11,006 bases of DNA. Source: Proteobacteria bacterium UBA1847 (GTDB taxonomy: Bacteria > Pseudomonadota > Gammaproteobacteria > Steroidobacterales > Woeseiaceae). The stretch is taken from assembly GCA_002338605.1 (NCBI GenBank), contig DDIP01000124.1, positions 1 through 11,006 of the forward strand. Direction: 5' to 3'. The translations under genes and the position numbers were made by a program. Below the pieces are notes generated by a model. That model did not search any database and was not told the origin of the DNA. It saw nothing but the letters and a program-made list of their open reading frames with translations. Positions 1-7,863 of this stretch are shown in pieces; positions within the stretch are counted from its first letter, which is position 1; the number at the start of each line of letters is the position of its first letter.

Positions 1-485
1 CGGAGTTGTTATTCGCCGCCGCCGCCCTGGTGCGTGATCTCGCTGCCGCTTTGCGAAGCGGTATTGCGTTTTTCTTCGACTACGGCGTAACCCGTCGAGA
101 ATTCTATGCCAGCGACCGCAGCGATGGCTGGCTGCGTTGTCATTTCCGGCACCACGCGCATAGCGACCCGCTGATCCTGCCGGGTATACAGGACCTGACT
201 GCATGGGTCGATTTCTCCGCAATCGCGAAAGCGGCGGTCGAATGCGGACTCGACATTCACGGATTCCAGAATCAGGCACAATTTCTAATGGGCGGCGGAC
301 TGCAGGACGAGATGAAAGACTTCGACGCATTGTCGACGGTCCGGCAACTTGAATTGTCCGGCCAGATCAAAACCCTTACTCTTCCCGGAGCGATGGGCGA
401 AAACTTCAAATGCATGGCACTGGGACGCGGCGATATCGAGACACCCACCGCGTTTCATTTATCTGACAGGACACAGACTCTTTGA
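1..485 (+). CDS. MidA/NDUFAF7-like class I SAM-dependent methyltransferase, C-terminal part (5' end outside window)
   Basis: The reading frame is already open at base 3 and runs to TGA at 483-485, so only the C-terminal ~160 residues are here. The visible part matches the DUF185/MidA family: an FFFDYG strand and turn, a GWLRCHFRHH segment (family G-T-L-x-x-y-x-x-H), then DPLILPGIQDLTAWVDF, which fits the family motif D-P-l-x-x-x-G-x-x-D-i-T-a-h-V-D-F. A QNQAQFLMGGG helix and a C-terminal MGENFKCMALGRG also fit. The family includes the mitochondrial NDUFAF7 arginine methyltransferase that acts on a complex I subunit; the bacterial substrate is not settled, so no substrate is claimed. The SAM-binding motif I would lie upstream of the window. 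The stop codon overlaps the start of uppP, suggesting translational coupling. The family call is strong; the exact function is inferred only. Confidence 0.85.
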   Translation, partial: ELLFAAAALVRDLAAALRSGIAFFFDYGVTRREFYASDRSDGWLRCHFRHHAHSDPLILPGIQDLTAWVDFSAIAKAAVECGLDIHGFQNQAQFLMGGGLQDEMKDFDALSTVRQLELSGQIKTLTLPGAMGENFKCMALGRGDIETPTAFHLSDRTQTL

Positions 486-1279
486 CAACATTACAAATCG
501 TCGTACTTGCCATTGTGCAGGGATTGACGGAATTTCTGCCGATATCCAGTTCGGGTCACCTGGTGCTGGTACCGTATTTTCTGGAATGGACGGACCAGGG
601 GCTGGCCTTTGATGTCGCCGTACATTTCGGCTCGTTGGTCGCGGTGTGTATTTTTTTCCGCAAGGACATAGCTGCACTGATTTCGGGTGGTGTCAGGGTA
701 CTCGGTGGTGACGTCAAATCGCCGCAATCGAAAATGGCGCTCGCGATCGCGCTTGGTACCGTCCCGGCTGCGGTCAGTGGCCTGCTGTTCGCGTCCTGGA
801 TCGAGGTCAATCTGCGCGATCCGGCAGTCATCGTCTATTCGCTGGCGGGCTATGGCATCCTGATGGCCGTCGCGGACCGCCTGGGCAAGAGCGACCGCAA
901 CATGACGGGTGTCATTTTCAAGGATGCGCTGATCATTGGCTGCGCACAGGCGCTGGCATTGGTTCCCGGTACCTCTCGATCCGGTATCACGATAACCGCA
1001 GCCCGCTTTCTGGGTTTCGCGCGCCAAGACGCTGCCCGGTTTTCGTTTCTGCTGTCGGCGCCGGTGATATTTCTTGCCGCGAGCTACAAGTTGTTGCAGT
1101 TGGTTACGGGCGCAGATGCTGTGGCCTGGGGACAGCTGGGACTCGGCGCGCTGGTTTCCAGTGTCGTGGCCTACCTCAGCATAGAGTTCTTCATGCGTTT
1201 CGTGACCCGGATTGGCCTTGCGCCTTTTGCAATCTACCGACTGCTGCTGGCCGCCATCATCTTGTATGTCCTGGTTTAG
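482..1279 (+). CDS. uppP: Undecaprenyl-diphosphatase UppP (BacA)
   Basis: This is a 265-aa polytopic membrane protein that dephosphorylates undecaprenyl diphosphate to recycle the lipid carrier for peptidoglycan and other envelope polymers; overexpression in the family gives bacitracin resistance. Both family signatures are present. The (E/Q)xxxE motif is QGLTE at residues 13-17, with Gln in the first place, and is followed by FLPISSSGH with His26. The PGxSRSxxT motif is PGTSRSGIT at 162-170, with Arg166. Several hydrophobic helices follow and the length is normal. The start is TTG: an in-frame TGA at 464-466 rules out anything further upstream, and starting later would lose the first motif. 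The TTG overlaps the previous gene's stop (TTGA, 482-485). Only a weak AGGA lies about 10 nt upstream, so translational coupling is likely. Confidence 0.96.
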   Translation: MTTLQIVVLAIVQGLTEFLPISSSGHLVLVPYFLEWTDQGLAFDVAVHFGSLVAVCIFFRKDIAALISGGVRVLGGDVKSPQSKMALAIALGTVPAAVSGLLFASWIEVNLRDPAVIVYSLAGYGILMAVADRLGKSDRNMTGVIFKDALIIGCAQALALVPGTSRSGITITAARFLGFARQDAARFSFLLSAPVIFLAASYKLLQLVTGADAVAWGQLGLGALVSSVVAYLSIEFFMRFVTRIGLAPFAIYRLLLAAIILYVLV

Positions 1280-2096
1280 AGCAACAGCACTGCTACTGTT
1301 CGCTGGGCCCGCCTGGGGGCTCGAAGGTTTCGTGATCGGTACCGGTGTCGAAGTCGACACCGAAGACGCAATGGCCGCAACCTTGTCGGCTGACCTCGGG
1401 ATCGCCCGGGAGACCTGGTTGTCGGCGGCCGTAGCAGCCAGCCGCGTAGATTTGCCCCGAGGTACCAGCATTGACACCCTCTATGCGGACCTTGGCATTG
1501 ATCACTGGTTTGAGCCCATCGGTGTGCGCGCGGGCATTGCCTACTGGGGTGACAGCGACGTCTTGAGTTCCAACGACTATCGAGGCGCGCTGTACTGGCG
1601 CAACGATCGTTTCAGTATTTCGGGCAACTACGAATTCCGGGACTTCACGTTCGATATTTTTCGCAACGATTTCCTGCCCGGTCAGGATATTGAATTTCAT
1701 GCTAACGGTGTCGGTTTGTCACTACGCGTTGAACTCAGCCCGTCCGTCGACCTGAACCTGTCGGGTATGGACTATGATTACAACGTTCACCTCGGTGTTG
1801 CCCAAAACCGACCCATCGTGGATTTTTTGTCCGTCTCCCGGTTGAGTTTGCTGAACAGTTTGCTGGATCACCGCGCCAGTGCCGCGCTGGGTGTCGACGT
1901 CGGAGACAGCCGCTTTAGCCTGGACTATTCGACCTCGACGGGAATTGTCGATGGACGCGATACTGAATCAGTAACATTGCGATTTCTAACCCCGGTGGGG
2001 GACAGGAGTGACATCGAGTTTGGCCTGGGCGTCGATCGATCGGATGACTTCGGGTCGGTCACGATCTTTTCGGTTTTTCTCTATTTTTACGGTTAG
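1266..2096 (+). CDS. Secreted protein of unknown function, probable outer-membrane beta-barrel
   Basis: This is a 276-aa protein that I do not recognise as a named family. The ATG at 1266 gives a short signal peptide: MSWFR, a hydrophobic ATALLLFAG stretch, then cleavage probably after AWG near residue 18. Starting further upstream in the same frame would bury this signal sequence. The mature part is rich in alternating polar and hydrophobic strands with aromatic residues and Asp/Asn/Ser turns, for example ALYWRNDRFSISGNYEFRDF and SVTLRFLTPVGD. It ends in an aromatic strand, SVFLYFYG. This is typical of small outer-membrane barrels, although the final residue is Gly rather than the usual Phe. 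The gene starts inside uppP with a 14-bp overlap, so it probably belongs to the same transcript. Its last 4 bp overlap the convergent cca. The barrel assignment is an inference from composition and pattern. Confidence 0.75.
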   Translation: MSWFRATALLLFAGPAWGLEGFVIGTGVEVDTEDAMAATLSADLGIARETWLSAAVAASRVDLPRGTSIDTLYADLGIDHWFEPIGVRAGIAYWGDSDVLSSNDYRGALYWRNDRFSISGNYEFRDFTFDIFRNDFLPGQDIEFHANGVGLSLRVELSPSVDLNLSGMDYDYNVHLGVAQNRPIVDFLSVSRLSLLNSLLDHRASAALGVDVGDSRFSLDYSTSTGIVDGRDTESVTLRFLTPVGDRSDIEFGLGVDRSDDFGSVTIFSVFLYFYG

Positions 2097-3313
2097 ATCG
2101 ACGCTTTGAATTGCCGCAGCGCCTCAAGTCGCGCCTTGCGAATTGCCTTCGGAATGTTTTGCCCTGTATGCCCGGCCGCAATTGCGGCAGAGTCGACACT
2201 CACGGCTGCGGCCAGCGCACTGCGCAGATAGTCGGCTTGCCCATAGCGACGGTTTTCAAGCCCGGTGCGTCCGCGGGCATCGGCTTCGCAGGCAATGAGG
2301 AATTGTTCAAACCGTTCGGGACGCCGGAATGCGTCGGTTTTTTCCAGGATTTTCAGCAGGGTTTTTTCTCGCAGTTCGAGCGCGCGGTGGCAGTGCGTAT
2401 GAAACTCGGAAACGATCAGCGCAAGGTCGCGGGCGCTCCTCGGCACCGGCAAGCGATCTGACAGCTTGCGGATCAGGGCGCAGCCGCGAGTCTCGTGGCC
2501 GGGATGGTTTGGTAAATCCGCCTGCGGTGTTGTGCCTTTACCCAGGTCGTGGGTGAGCGCCGCGAAACGTACGTCCAGCGAAGCGCTCAGAGCCTCAGCC
2601 TGGTCCAGAACCAGCATCGTGTGCAAGCCGGTATCGATCTCGGGATGCCATTTGGCGGGTTGCGGTACGCCGAACAATGCGTCGATCTCAGGAAACAGAC
2701 GTTCCAGGGCACCACAGCCTCGCAGTACTTCGAAATAAACGCGCGAATTGCCCTGGCGCAAAGCAGCTTCGGTTTCCTTCCAGACACGATCGGGAACCAG
2801 CGCATCGACTTCGCCCTGGTTGACCATGCTCCTCATCAGGCTCATCGTTTCGCCGGCAATCCTGAATCCCAGTCGCGCAAAACGCGCCGCAAATTTCGCC
2901 ACCCGCAAAACACGTACCGGGTCCTCGCTGAAGGCCTCGGAGACATGGCGAAGGACCCTGTTCTCAATATCCTTGATACCACCGTATGGATCGACAAGAT
3001 TGCCGTCGGCATCTTTGGCGAGGGCGTTGATCGTCAGGTCGCGACGCAAAAGATCATCTTCAATCGTGACCTGCGGTGAAAAGTCGACAGCGAACCCGTG
3101 ATAGCCGGGCGCTGTTTTCCGCTCCGTTCGCGCAAGCGCATATTCCTCACGGGTTCTTGGATGCAGGAAAACCGGGAAGTCCTTGCCAACCTGCTTGTAG
3201 CCAAGGTCCAGCAATTCCGACGGCGTGGCGCCCACGACACACCAGTCCCTCTCTTTCAGAGGGATCCCCAGTTGTTCGTCACGAACCGCACCGCCAACGA
3301 GATAGACTTGCAT
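2093..3313 (-). CDS. cca: Multifunctional CCA tRNA nucleotidyltransferase with HD phosphohydrolase domain
   Basis: This 406-aa enzyme adds or repairs the 3'-CCA end of tRNA, using CTP and ATP. It aligns closely with E. coli Cca (412 aa) along its whole length. The class II nucleotidyltransferase head starts with YLVGGAVRD (residues 4-12), then the metal-binding segment ERDW (21-24) and DFPVFLHPRTREEYALARTER (~45-65). The RRDLTINALA box is at 90-99, and EDPVRVLRVAKFAARF, in the neck, at 130-145. KWHPEIDTGLHT at 221-232 leads into the C-terminal HD domain with H255-D256 (THDLGKG), which in E. coli Cca carries phosphatase, 2'-nucleotidase and phosphodiesterase activities. The first acidic residue of the usual DxD pair is Glu here (E21, D23). 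The gene is divergent from the aminopeptidase gene across 62 bp and converges with the beta-barrel gene. No clear promoter or Shine-Dalgarno was seen. Confidence 0.97.
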   Translation of the reverse strand: MQVYLVGGAVRDEQLGIPLKERDWCVVGATPSELLDLGYKQVGKDFPVFLHPRTREEYALARTERKTAPGYHGFAVDFSPQVTIEDDLLRRDLTINALAKDADGNLVDPYGGIKDIENRVLRHVSEAFSEDPVRVLRVAKFAARFARLGFRIAGETMSLMRSMVNQGEVDALVPDRVWKETEAALRQGNSRVYFEVLRGCGALERLFPEIDALFGVPQPAKWHPEIDTGLHTMLVLDQAEALSASLDVRFAALTHDLGKGTTPQADLPNHPGHETRGCALIRKLSDRLPVPRSARDLALIVSEFHTHCHRALELREKTLLKILEKTDAFRRPERFEQFLIACEADARGRTGLENRRYGQADYLRSALAAAVSVDSAAIAAGHTGQNIPKAIRKARLEALRQFKASI

Positions 3314-3375
3314 CGCGCCATAGTAACCGACAATTGTGGTTGACGTTTTACCGTAGCAGCCAGCAAAGTCAGGCG

Positions 3376-4425
3376 ATGCACAGGACCATTCTTCTACTTA
3401 TTCTTTGCGGGCTCCACTCGGGCTGCTACGTTATGCAGGCTGCCTCCGGACAGTGGGAAGTGATGCGCAAGCGACAGCCGATCGCCGAAGTTATCGCCGA
3501 TCCCGCAACCCCAGAGGAGCTGGTGGCGCGGCTCGAGCTGGTTGACGAGGCACGTGATTTTTCGATCCGTGAACTCGGGCTGCCGGACAACTCAAGCTAT
3601 CGAAGTTATGCAGATCTGGAAAGGGACTTCATTGTCTGGAACGTCACCGCTGCGCCGGAATTTTCGCTTCAGGCAAAGGTCTGGTGTTTTCCGGTCGTCG
3701 GTTGCGTCAGCTACCGTGGTTATTTTTCAGAACGAGACGCGATCAGGGCATCAGAACGTCTGAGCAAAGATGGGTTCGATGTCGCCGTGGGTGGTGTGGT
3801 CGCCTATTCCACGCTCGGCAAATTCAGCGATCCCATTTTGAATACGATGATGCACTGGAGCGACCTTCGACTGGTAGCGGTGCTATTTCATGAGCTGGCG
3901 CACCAACGCCTTTACGTGAAAGATGACTCCCGCTTCAATGAGTCCTTTGCGACGGCCGTCGAAGAAATCGGTTTGCAGCGTTGGCTGGAATCGCATGCCA
4001 ATGCGGCGGAATTCGATCAATATCGGGAGCATCGGAACTTTGAGGAGCAGATTACGCGTACGGTTAATGCGGCCCGCGACGACCTGCAGCGGATCTATGC
4101 ACTCGATATCGGCCTGCCCGAGATGCGAGAGTTGAAACGGGCCCGTCTCACGGAATTATCCGAGGCATTGAGAGCAGTAGCGATCGAGGCAGGGCGATCG
4201 GTGTCCGCTTACCCGGATACCGAACTGAACAATGCACACCTTGTGTTGACCGGTCTGTACGAAGGATTGCTGCCGCAGTTCAGGGCGCTGTATCGCGCTT
4301 GTGATGAGTCCCTGGCACGCTTCTACAAGGCCGCCGAATACCTGGCTGATCTCGACAAGTCCGAACGTGACCGGCGCCTAGCGACTGGCGACTTGCGGTG
4401 TGTCGTTGACGGCCCGGACCATTAG
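3376..4425 (+). CDS. Predicted zinc aminopeptidase, probable lipoprotein (COG4324 / PF10023-like)
   Basis: This 349-aa protein matches the predicted-aminopeptidase family represented by COG4324. The signature stretch is VWCFPVVGCVSYRGYF at about 102-117, followed by YSTLG at 144-148, DPILNTMM, and the gluzincin-like zinc motif HELAH at 172-176. A downstream FNESFA (187-192) would supply the third ligand, Glu189. The ATG at 3376 gives a hydrophobic leader (TILLLILCG) ending in LHSGC, with Cys17 as probable lipidation site. The -3 position is His, which is atypical for a lipobox, so lipidation is likely but not certain. The frame stays open upstream to 3076, but that stretch lies over cca and has no signal sequence. 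A short AGG just before the ATG is the only ribosome-binding hint. The protein is probably periplasmic-facing. Substrates for this family are not established to my knowledge. Its 3' end overlaps slt by 48 bp. Confidence 0.88.
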   Translation: MHRTILLLILCGLHSGCYVMQAASGQWEVMRKRQPIAEVIADPATPEELVARLELVDEARDFSIRELGLPDNSSYRSYADLERDFIVWNVTAAPEFSLQAKVWCFPVVGCVSYRGYFSERDAIRASERLSKDGFDVAVGGVVAYSTLGKFSDPILNTMMHWSDLRLVAVLFHELAHQRLYVKDDSRFNESFATAVEEIGLQRWLESHANAAEFDQYREHRNFEEQITRTVNAARDDLQRIYALDIGLPEMRELKRARLTELSEALRAVAIEAGRSVSAYPDTELNNAHLVLTGLYEGLLPQFRALYRACDESLARFYKAAEYLADLDKSERDRRLATGDLRCVVDGPDH

Positions 4426-6372
4426 TAGTTCATCCGACAGGCGCCGAACCTTGCCCGTCATGCGCCAGTGAAAAATGGCCTGCGCAGCCAATACACGTTT
4501 GACGTACTTGCGAGTTTCATTGAACGGAATGTTTTCAATCCAGACCCGGGCATCGATGCTTCCGGTATCGGGTAGCCAGGCGTCGACGCGATGCGGGCCG
4601 GCATTGTAGGCCGCCGTGGCCAGAACCGGGTTGCCGCCAAAACGCTCCGCCATCTGGGCCAGGTAAGTGGTGCCCAGCCGGATATTGCTTTCCGGGTCAA
4701 CGAGCGTGGCGAGTCCTGCGAAAGGCAACTTGATCTCGCGAGCGACGTCGCGACCGGTAGCCGGCATGAGCTGCATTAGCCCGATCGCCCCGGCATGTGA
4801 TCGTACGTCGTGCATGAACAGGCTTTCACTGCGGGCGATACCGTATGCCCAGGTCGGTGAAATCCTCGCCTGCGACGCGAATTGTTCGAACGTTTCCTGG
4901 TAGGGCAGTGGGTAGCGAATCGACAGGTCGTCGTATTCGCCCGAACTGGCCGCTGCTGCAATGGCCCTCGAATGCCAGCCCCATCGATTGGCGAGGACGG
5001 CAGCCTGTAATTTGTCTTCGGCCGACATTGTGCGGAGGGCTGCATCCCATTCGGAGCGGCCACGGCTATCCTGGCCAACGAAAAACAGTTCACGGGCACG
5101 AATCAGGTCCGGGCGCGCCTCCAGGGGCGCAAGTCGTATTTCGTCGGCGACGAGGCTGGCATGATCCAACGCGTAATTCCGGCCGAGTTCGTCGGCCGCG
5201 AGGAAGCCGTAGTAACTTCGTTCTTTGCTCAGCGAATCGAGAATGGCGTTGGCGGCAAGTACCTGCCCAAGCCGCTGCAGTGCGACCGAACGCCAGTATC
5301 GCCATTCATCGAATTCGCGCTCTGTCTCGGGCATCGCCGCAATATCCTGCAGCAGGTCCTCCCAGCGCGACGCACGCAGGCTGACACGCGCGCGCCAGCG
5401 CAGGACTTCCTTATCCCGGGCCGCGGGTGGCAACGTGCGCAGCAGCCGATAGGCACCGGGCAAATTATCGCGTGCCGTCCACAATGCGATGTGTCTTGCA
5501 GTGCGCGCTCGCTGTACGTCTGAGAAGCGGTGTTTACTGGTCAGGGAAGACCAAAGGTCCCTGGCGATCACGGGATCCCGATAGGTCAGCTGTTCCGCAG
5601 CATAGGTCAATTGTTCGCGTAGGGTTTCGTTGCTGCGCGTTAGCAAATGCTGCCGCAGGAAGTCCTCTGGATCGACCTGTGCCTGTTGCCAGCGCTGTGC
5701 TGTGTCGACGTGTTGCTGGTCGATTTCTTTCCCAAGCCACCTGGCAAGCGAGAAATTGCGTGCGTCGATTGCCAGCAGGTAACGCTCACGATACTCGGTG
5801 ACGCCCAGCCGCTTGCGTCCGGCCAGGTACTTGAAAACCGGATCGCACTCGTCGACCTGGCTCTTGCCCACCGTCCACAGGTGCAGGGCGCGCGCATCAA
5901 CTCGCTGGAATCGACCGGCCTGGATTTCGGCCTGAAGGGCGATGCAGTCAAGCTTCGCGATGTTCTGACCCTGGTAGTACTGCTCGTAAATCCGCAGGTA
6001 GCCGGGCAGGTTGCCGTCACTCGCAATTTGCAGTGCGTGGCGGTAACGCAATTCCCGAGCGGGCTTGAGTGTGCCGTATTGCTGGACGAACGCATCGATT
6101 TTGGCGGTGTCAACGGACTTGATGTTGGCGCGTAACCAGCTTGCCCGCAGATCCGGCCAAAGCACATACTGCTCGAGCATTTGCCGGTCGGGCGCCGAGA
6201 GCCCGTCGACCACGCTCCAGTCGCCGCGTTCGACGGTTTCGAAAACCGTTTGGAACAGTGCCCGTTGCCGCTCAATGTCACTCGCAGCCCTCGCCGGTGC
6301 ACACAACGTCAGCGAGCCAATAAGCAGTGCGGCAAGAAGCGGCAGTCGGCAAGGAATTTCAGCGTTCGTCAT
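4378..6372 (-). CDS. slt: Soluble lytic murein transglycosylase (Slt70 type)
   Basis: This is a 664-aa periplasmic enzyme; E. coli Slt is 645 aa. It cleaves the MurNAc-GlcNAc bond of peptidoglycan to give 1,6-anhydromuropeptides, used in turnover and insertion of envelope machines. A signal peptide is visible (LLAALLIGSLTLCAPARA, cleavage near residue 29). Residues ~30-490 form the alpha-helical superhelical U and L domains, with TPR-like helices such as the LRTLPPAARDKEVLRWRAR region. The C-terminal lysozyme-like SLT domain carries YGIARSESLF with catalytic Glu516, then SHAGAIGLMQLMPATG (526-540) and ATAAYNAGPHRVDAWL (585-600), all family hallmarks. It lies 36 bp downstream of the DegQ-like gene on the same strand, so co-transcription is likely. 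No strong Shine-Dalgarno is seen before the ATG. The 3' end overlaps the convergent aminopeptidase gene, leaving no room for a dedicated terminator. Confidence 0.95.
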   Translation of the reverse strand: MTNAEIPCRLPLLAALLIGSLTLCAPARAASDIERQRALFQTVFETVERGDWSVVDGLSAPDRQMLEQYVLWPDLRASWLRANIKSVDTAKIDAFVQQYGTLKPARELRYRHALQIASDGNLPGYLRIYEQYYQGQNIAKLDCIALQAEIQAGRFQRVDARALHLWTVGKSQVDECDPVFKYLAGRKRLGVTEYRERYLLAIDARNFSLARWLGKEIDQQHVDTAQRWQQAQVDPEDFLRQHLLTRSNETLREQLTYAAEQLTYRDPVIARDLWSSLTSKHRFSDVQRARTARHIALWTARDNLPGAYRLLRTLPPAARDKEVLRWRARVSLRASRWEDLLQDIAAMPETEREFDEWRYWRSVALQRLGQVLAANAILDSLSKERSYYGFLAADELGRNYALDHASLVADEIRLAPLEARPDLIRARELFFVGQDSRGRSEWDAALRTMSAEDKLQAAVLANRWGWHSRAIAAAASSGEYDDLSIRYPLPYQETFEQFASQARISPTWAYGIARSESLFMHDVRSHAGAIGLMQLMPATGRDVAREIKLPFAGLATLVDPESNIRLGTTYLAQMAERFGGNPVLATAAYNAGPHRVDAWLPDTGSIDARVWIENIPFNETRKYVKRVLAAQAIFHWRMTGKVRRLSDELLMVRAVNDTPQVASR

Positions 6373-6408
6373 CGGTCAGGCACATCCCGAAGCAGGGGTG
6401 CCGACAGT

Positions 6409-7764
6409 CTAACGAATTTGGAACATTAGCGCTCTGTCACCCCGGCGAACGTTCAAGAACAAGATATCGTAGCGTGAGGCAACCTCGCGCAGGTCGGCAA
6501 GATCCGAAACCCGAATGCGGTTGACGTGCGTGATCAGGTCGCCGGTTTGCAGTCCGCGCTGAGCCGCCGCGCTGCCCTCCTGAACTTCGGCAATCTGAAT
6601 ACCGTCAACACCCGATTGGGTCTCCGCCGAGAAGACCGAACCGGCAAGACCCGGATGGATTTCCTGACCAAGGATCATCTGGGCCTGCGCCTGGCCCAGC
6701 TCGGCCCGGGTTGAAAGAACCTTGTTTTCGCGCACGTACTTGATTTTTACCTTGTCGCCGGATCGTAACAGGCCGATGCGGTTTCGAAGCTCGGCAGCGC
6801 CATCGACTTTCTTGTCATTGACCTCGACGATAATGTCACCAACCTGGAGACCGGCATCTTCCGCCGCCGATTTCGGTTGTACGCCAGTGATTAGTGCGCC
6901 GCCGTCGATATCGCTGCCCAGTGCCTCGGCCGCATCCGCATCGATCGACTGGATATTGACGCCCAGGAGGCCACGTCGAACCTCGCCGAAATCAAGAATC
7001 TGGTTCATGATGGAACTGGCGATTTCGGTCGGTACGGCAAAGCCGATGCCGACGTTGCCGCCGGAGCGGCTGATGATGGCTGAATTAATGCCGATGAGCT
7101 CACCGTTCATGTTGACCAGCGCACCGCCTGAGTTACCCGGATTGATGGATGCATCTGTCTGGATGAAATCTTCATAGCCATCGCGGCTGATGCCGGTGCG
7201 GCCAACGGCACTGATGATGCCGGAGGTCACGGTATGGCCAAGTCCGAACGGGTTGCCAATGGCGATGACGAAATCGCCGACTCGCGCCGCGGTTGAGTCG
7301 CCGATCGGCATTTCGGTCAGACCGTCAGCCTCGACCTTGATTAACGCAATATCGGTTGCCGGGTCCGAGCCCACGATCTCCGCGTCAAGCACAGAGCCGT
7401 CGATCAGCGATATCTGGATCGTGTCGGCGTTACTGACAACGTGGTGGTTCGTCAGGATGTAGCCACGCTTGGCATCAACGATGACGCCGGAGCCGGCGCT
7501 CGCGACTTCCTGCTGTCCACCCGGTGTATCGGGAATACCGAAAAAGCGGCGGAATGCGTCATCGCCGAAAGGATTGCGACGCGTCAGGGTCTGGCTCACG
7601 CGAATATTGACGACCGCAGGTGACGCCTCTTCAACCAACGGTGCAAGACTCGTAACGGCCTGGCCTTTGACAAACGTCGGCAGCGCCGCTTCTGCAGCCG
7701 CCAGTGCAAAAAACACCAGCATCAGTGAGGGCAGGGTGAAGTGAGTCAGTCGCATTTTCATCAT
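6409..7764 (-). CDS. degQ: Do-family periplasmic serine endoprotease (DegQ/DegP-like)
   Basis: This 451-aa HtrA protease/chaperone degrades or holds misfolded periplasmic proteins. A signal peptide covers about residues 1-27 (hydrophobic LPSLMLVFFALAAA). The trypsin-like domain shows the complete triad: His108 in TNHHVV, Asp138 in ATDIALIKV, and Ser212 in NPGNSGGALVN. The Q-rich LA-loop region (RRFFGIPDTPGGQQE) is short, nearer DegQ than DegP. Two PDZ domains follow, at about 265-355 (RGLLGVNIQ... KSAAEDAGLQVGDIIVEVN) and about 370-451 (GSAAAQRGLQTGDLITHVN). The length matches DegQ (455 aa) better than DegP (474 aa), hence the symbol; DegP or MucD remain alternatives. Two in-frame ATGs (7762-7764 and 7759-7761) could start translation; the Shine-Dalgarno is weak. 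slt follows 36 bp downstream. hsp20 lies upstream on the same strand across 153 bp. Confidence 0.95.
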   Translation of the reverse strand: MMKMRLTHFTLPSLMLVFFALAAAEAALPTFVKGQAVTSLAPLVEEASPAVVNIRVSQTLTRRNPFGDDAFRRFFGIPDTPGGQQEVASAGSGVIVDAKRGYILTNHHVVSNADTIQISLIDGSVLDAEIVGSDPATDIALIKVEADGLTEMPIGDSTAARVGDFVIAIGNPFGLGHTVTSGIISAVGRTGISRDGYEDFIQTDASINPGNSGGALVNMNGELIGINSAIISRSGGNVGIGFAVPTEIASSIMNQILDFGEVRRGLLGVNIQSIDADAAEALGSDIDGGALITGVQPKSAAEDAGLQVGDIIVEVNDKKVDGAAELRNRIGLLRSGDKVKIKYVRENKVLSTRAELGQAQAQMILGQEIHPGLAGSVFSAETQSGVDGIQIAEVQEGSAAAQRGLQTGDLITHVNRIRVSDLADLREVASRYDILFLNVRRGDRALMFQIR

Positions 7765-7863
7765 TTCTGGTCTCGGTCTTAACAGTGGTCAGGCTATGTC
7801 GACATTGCTGAATCTATCCTGAACTCAGGTCAATCGGTACCCGGGGAGTATAGGCCCTTACAC
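7765..7863 (-). other. Upstream region of degQ; no confident promoter
   Basis: This is the gap between the DegQ-like gene and the stem-loop behind hsp20. On the minus strand it contains TTGACC (in GATTGACCTGAG), which resembles a -35, but no good -10 lies at a suitable distance. I do not see a sigmaE-like GGAACTT element, which would be expected for a DegP-type gene in E. coli. An imperfect dyad CCTGAACTCAGG (7818-7829, 5-bp arms around AC) could be an operator but is short. Transcription could also come from the hsp20 promoter by read-through. Confidence 0.35.

Noticed and set aside
1212..1265. Earlier start for the beta-barrel protein inside uppP
   Set aside because: It would place extra residues before a clean signal peptide that begins at the ATG at 1266.
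491..1477. Long minus-strand open frame opposite uppP
   Set aside because: It is a low-complexity, Arg/Gln-rich shadow of uppP and the following gene, with no recognisable domain.
3076..3375. Upstream extension of the aminopeptidase frame by 100 codons
   Set aside because: It lies antisense to the conserved N-terminal part of cca and would bury the signal sequence that starts at 3376.
3314..3375. Promoter in the 62-bp gap between cca and the aminopeptidase gene (TTGACG at 3340-3345; TACTAT on the minus strand)
   Set aside because: Neither hexamer has a convincing partner at 16-18 bp spacing, so no promoter is called although one must exist for each gene.
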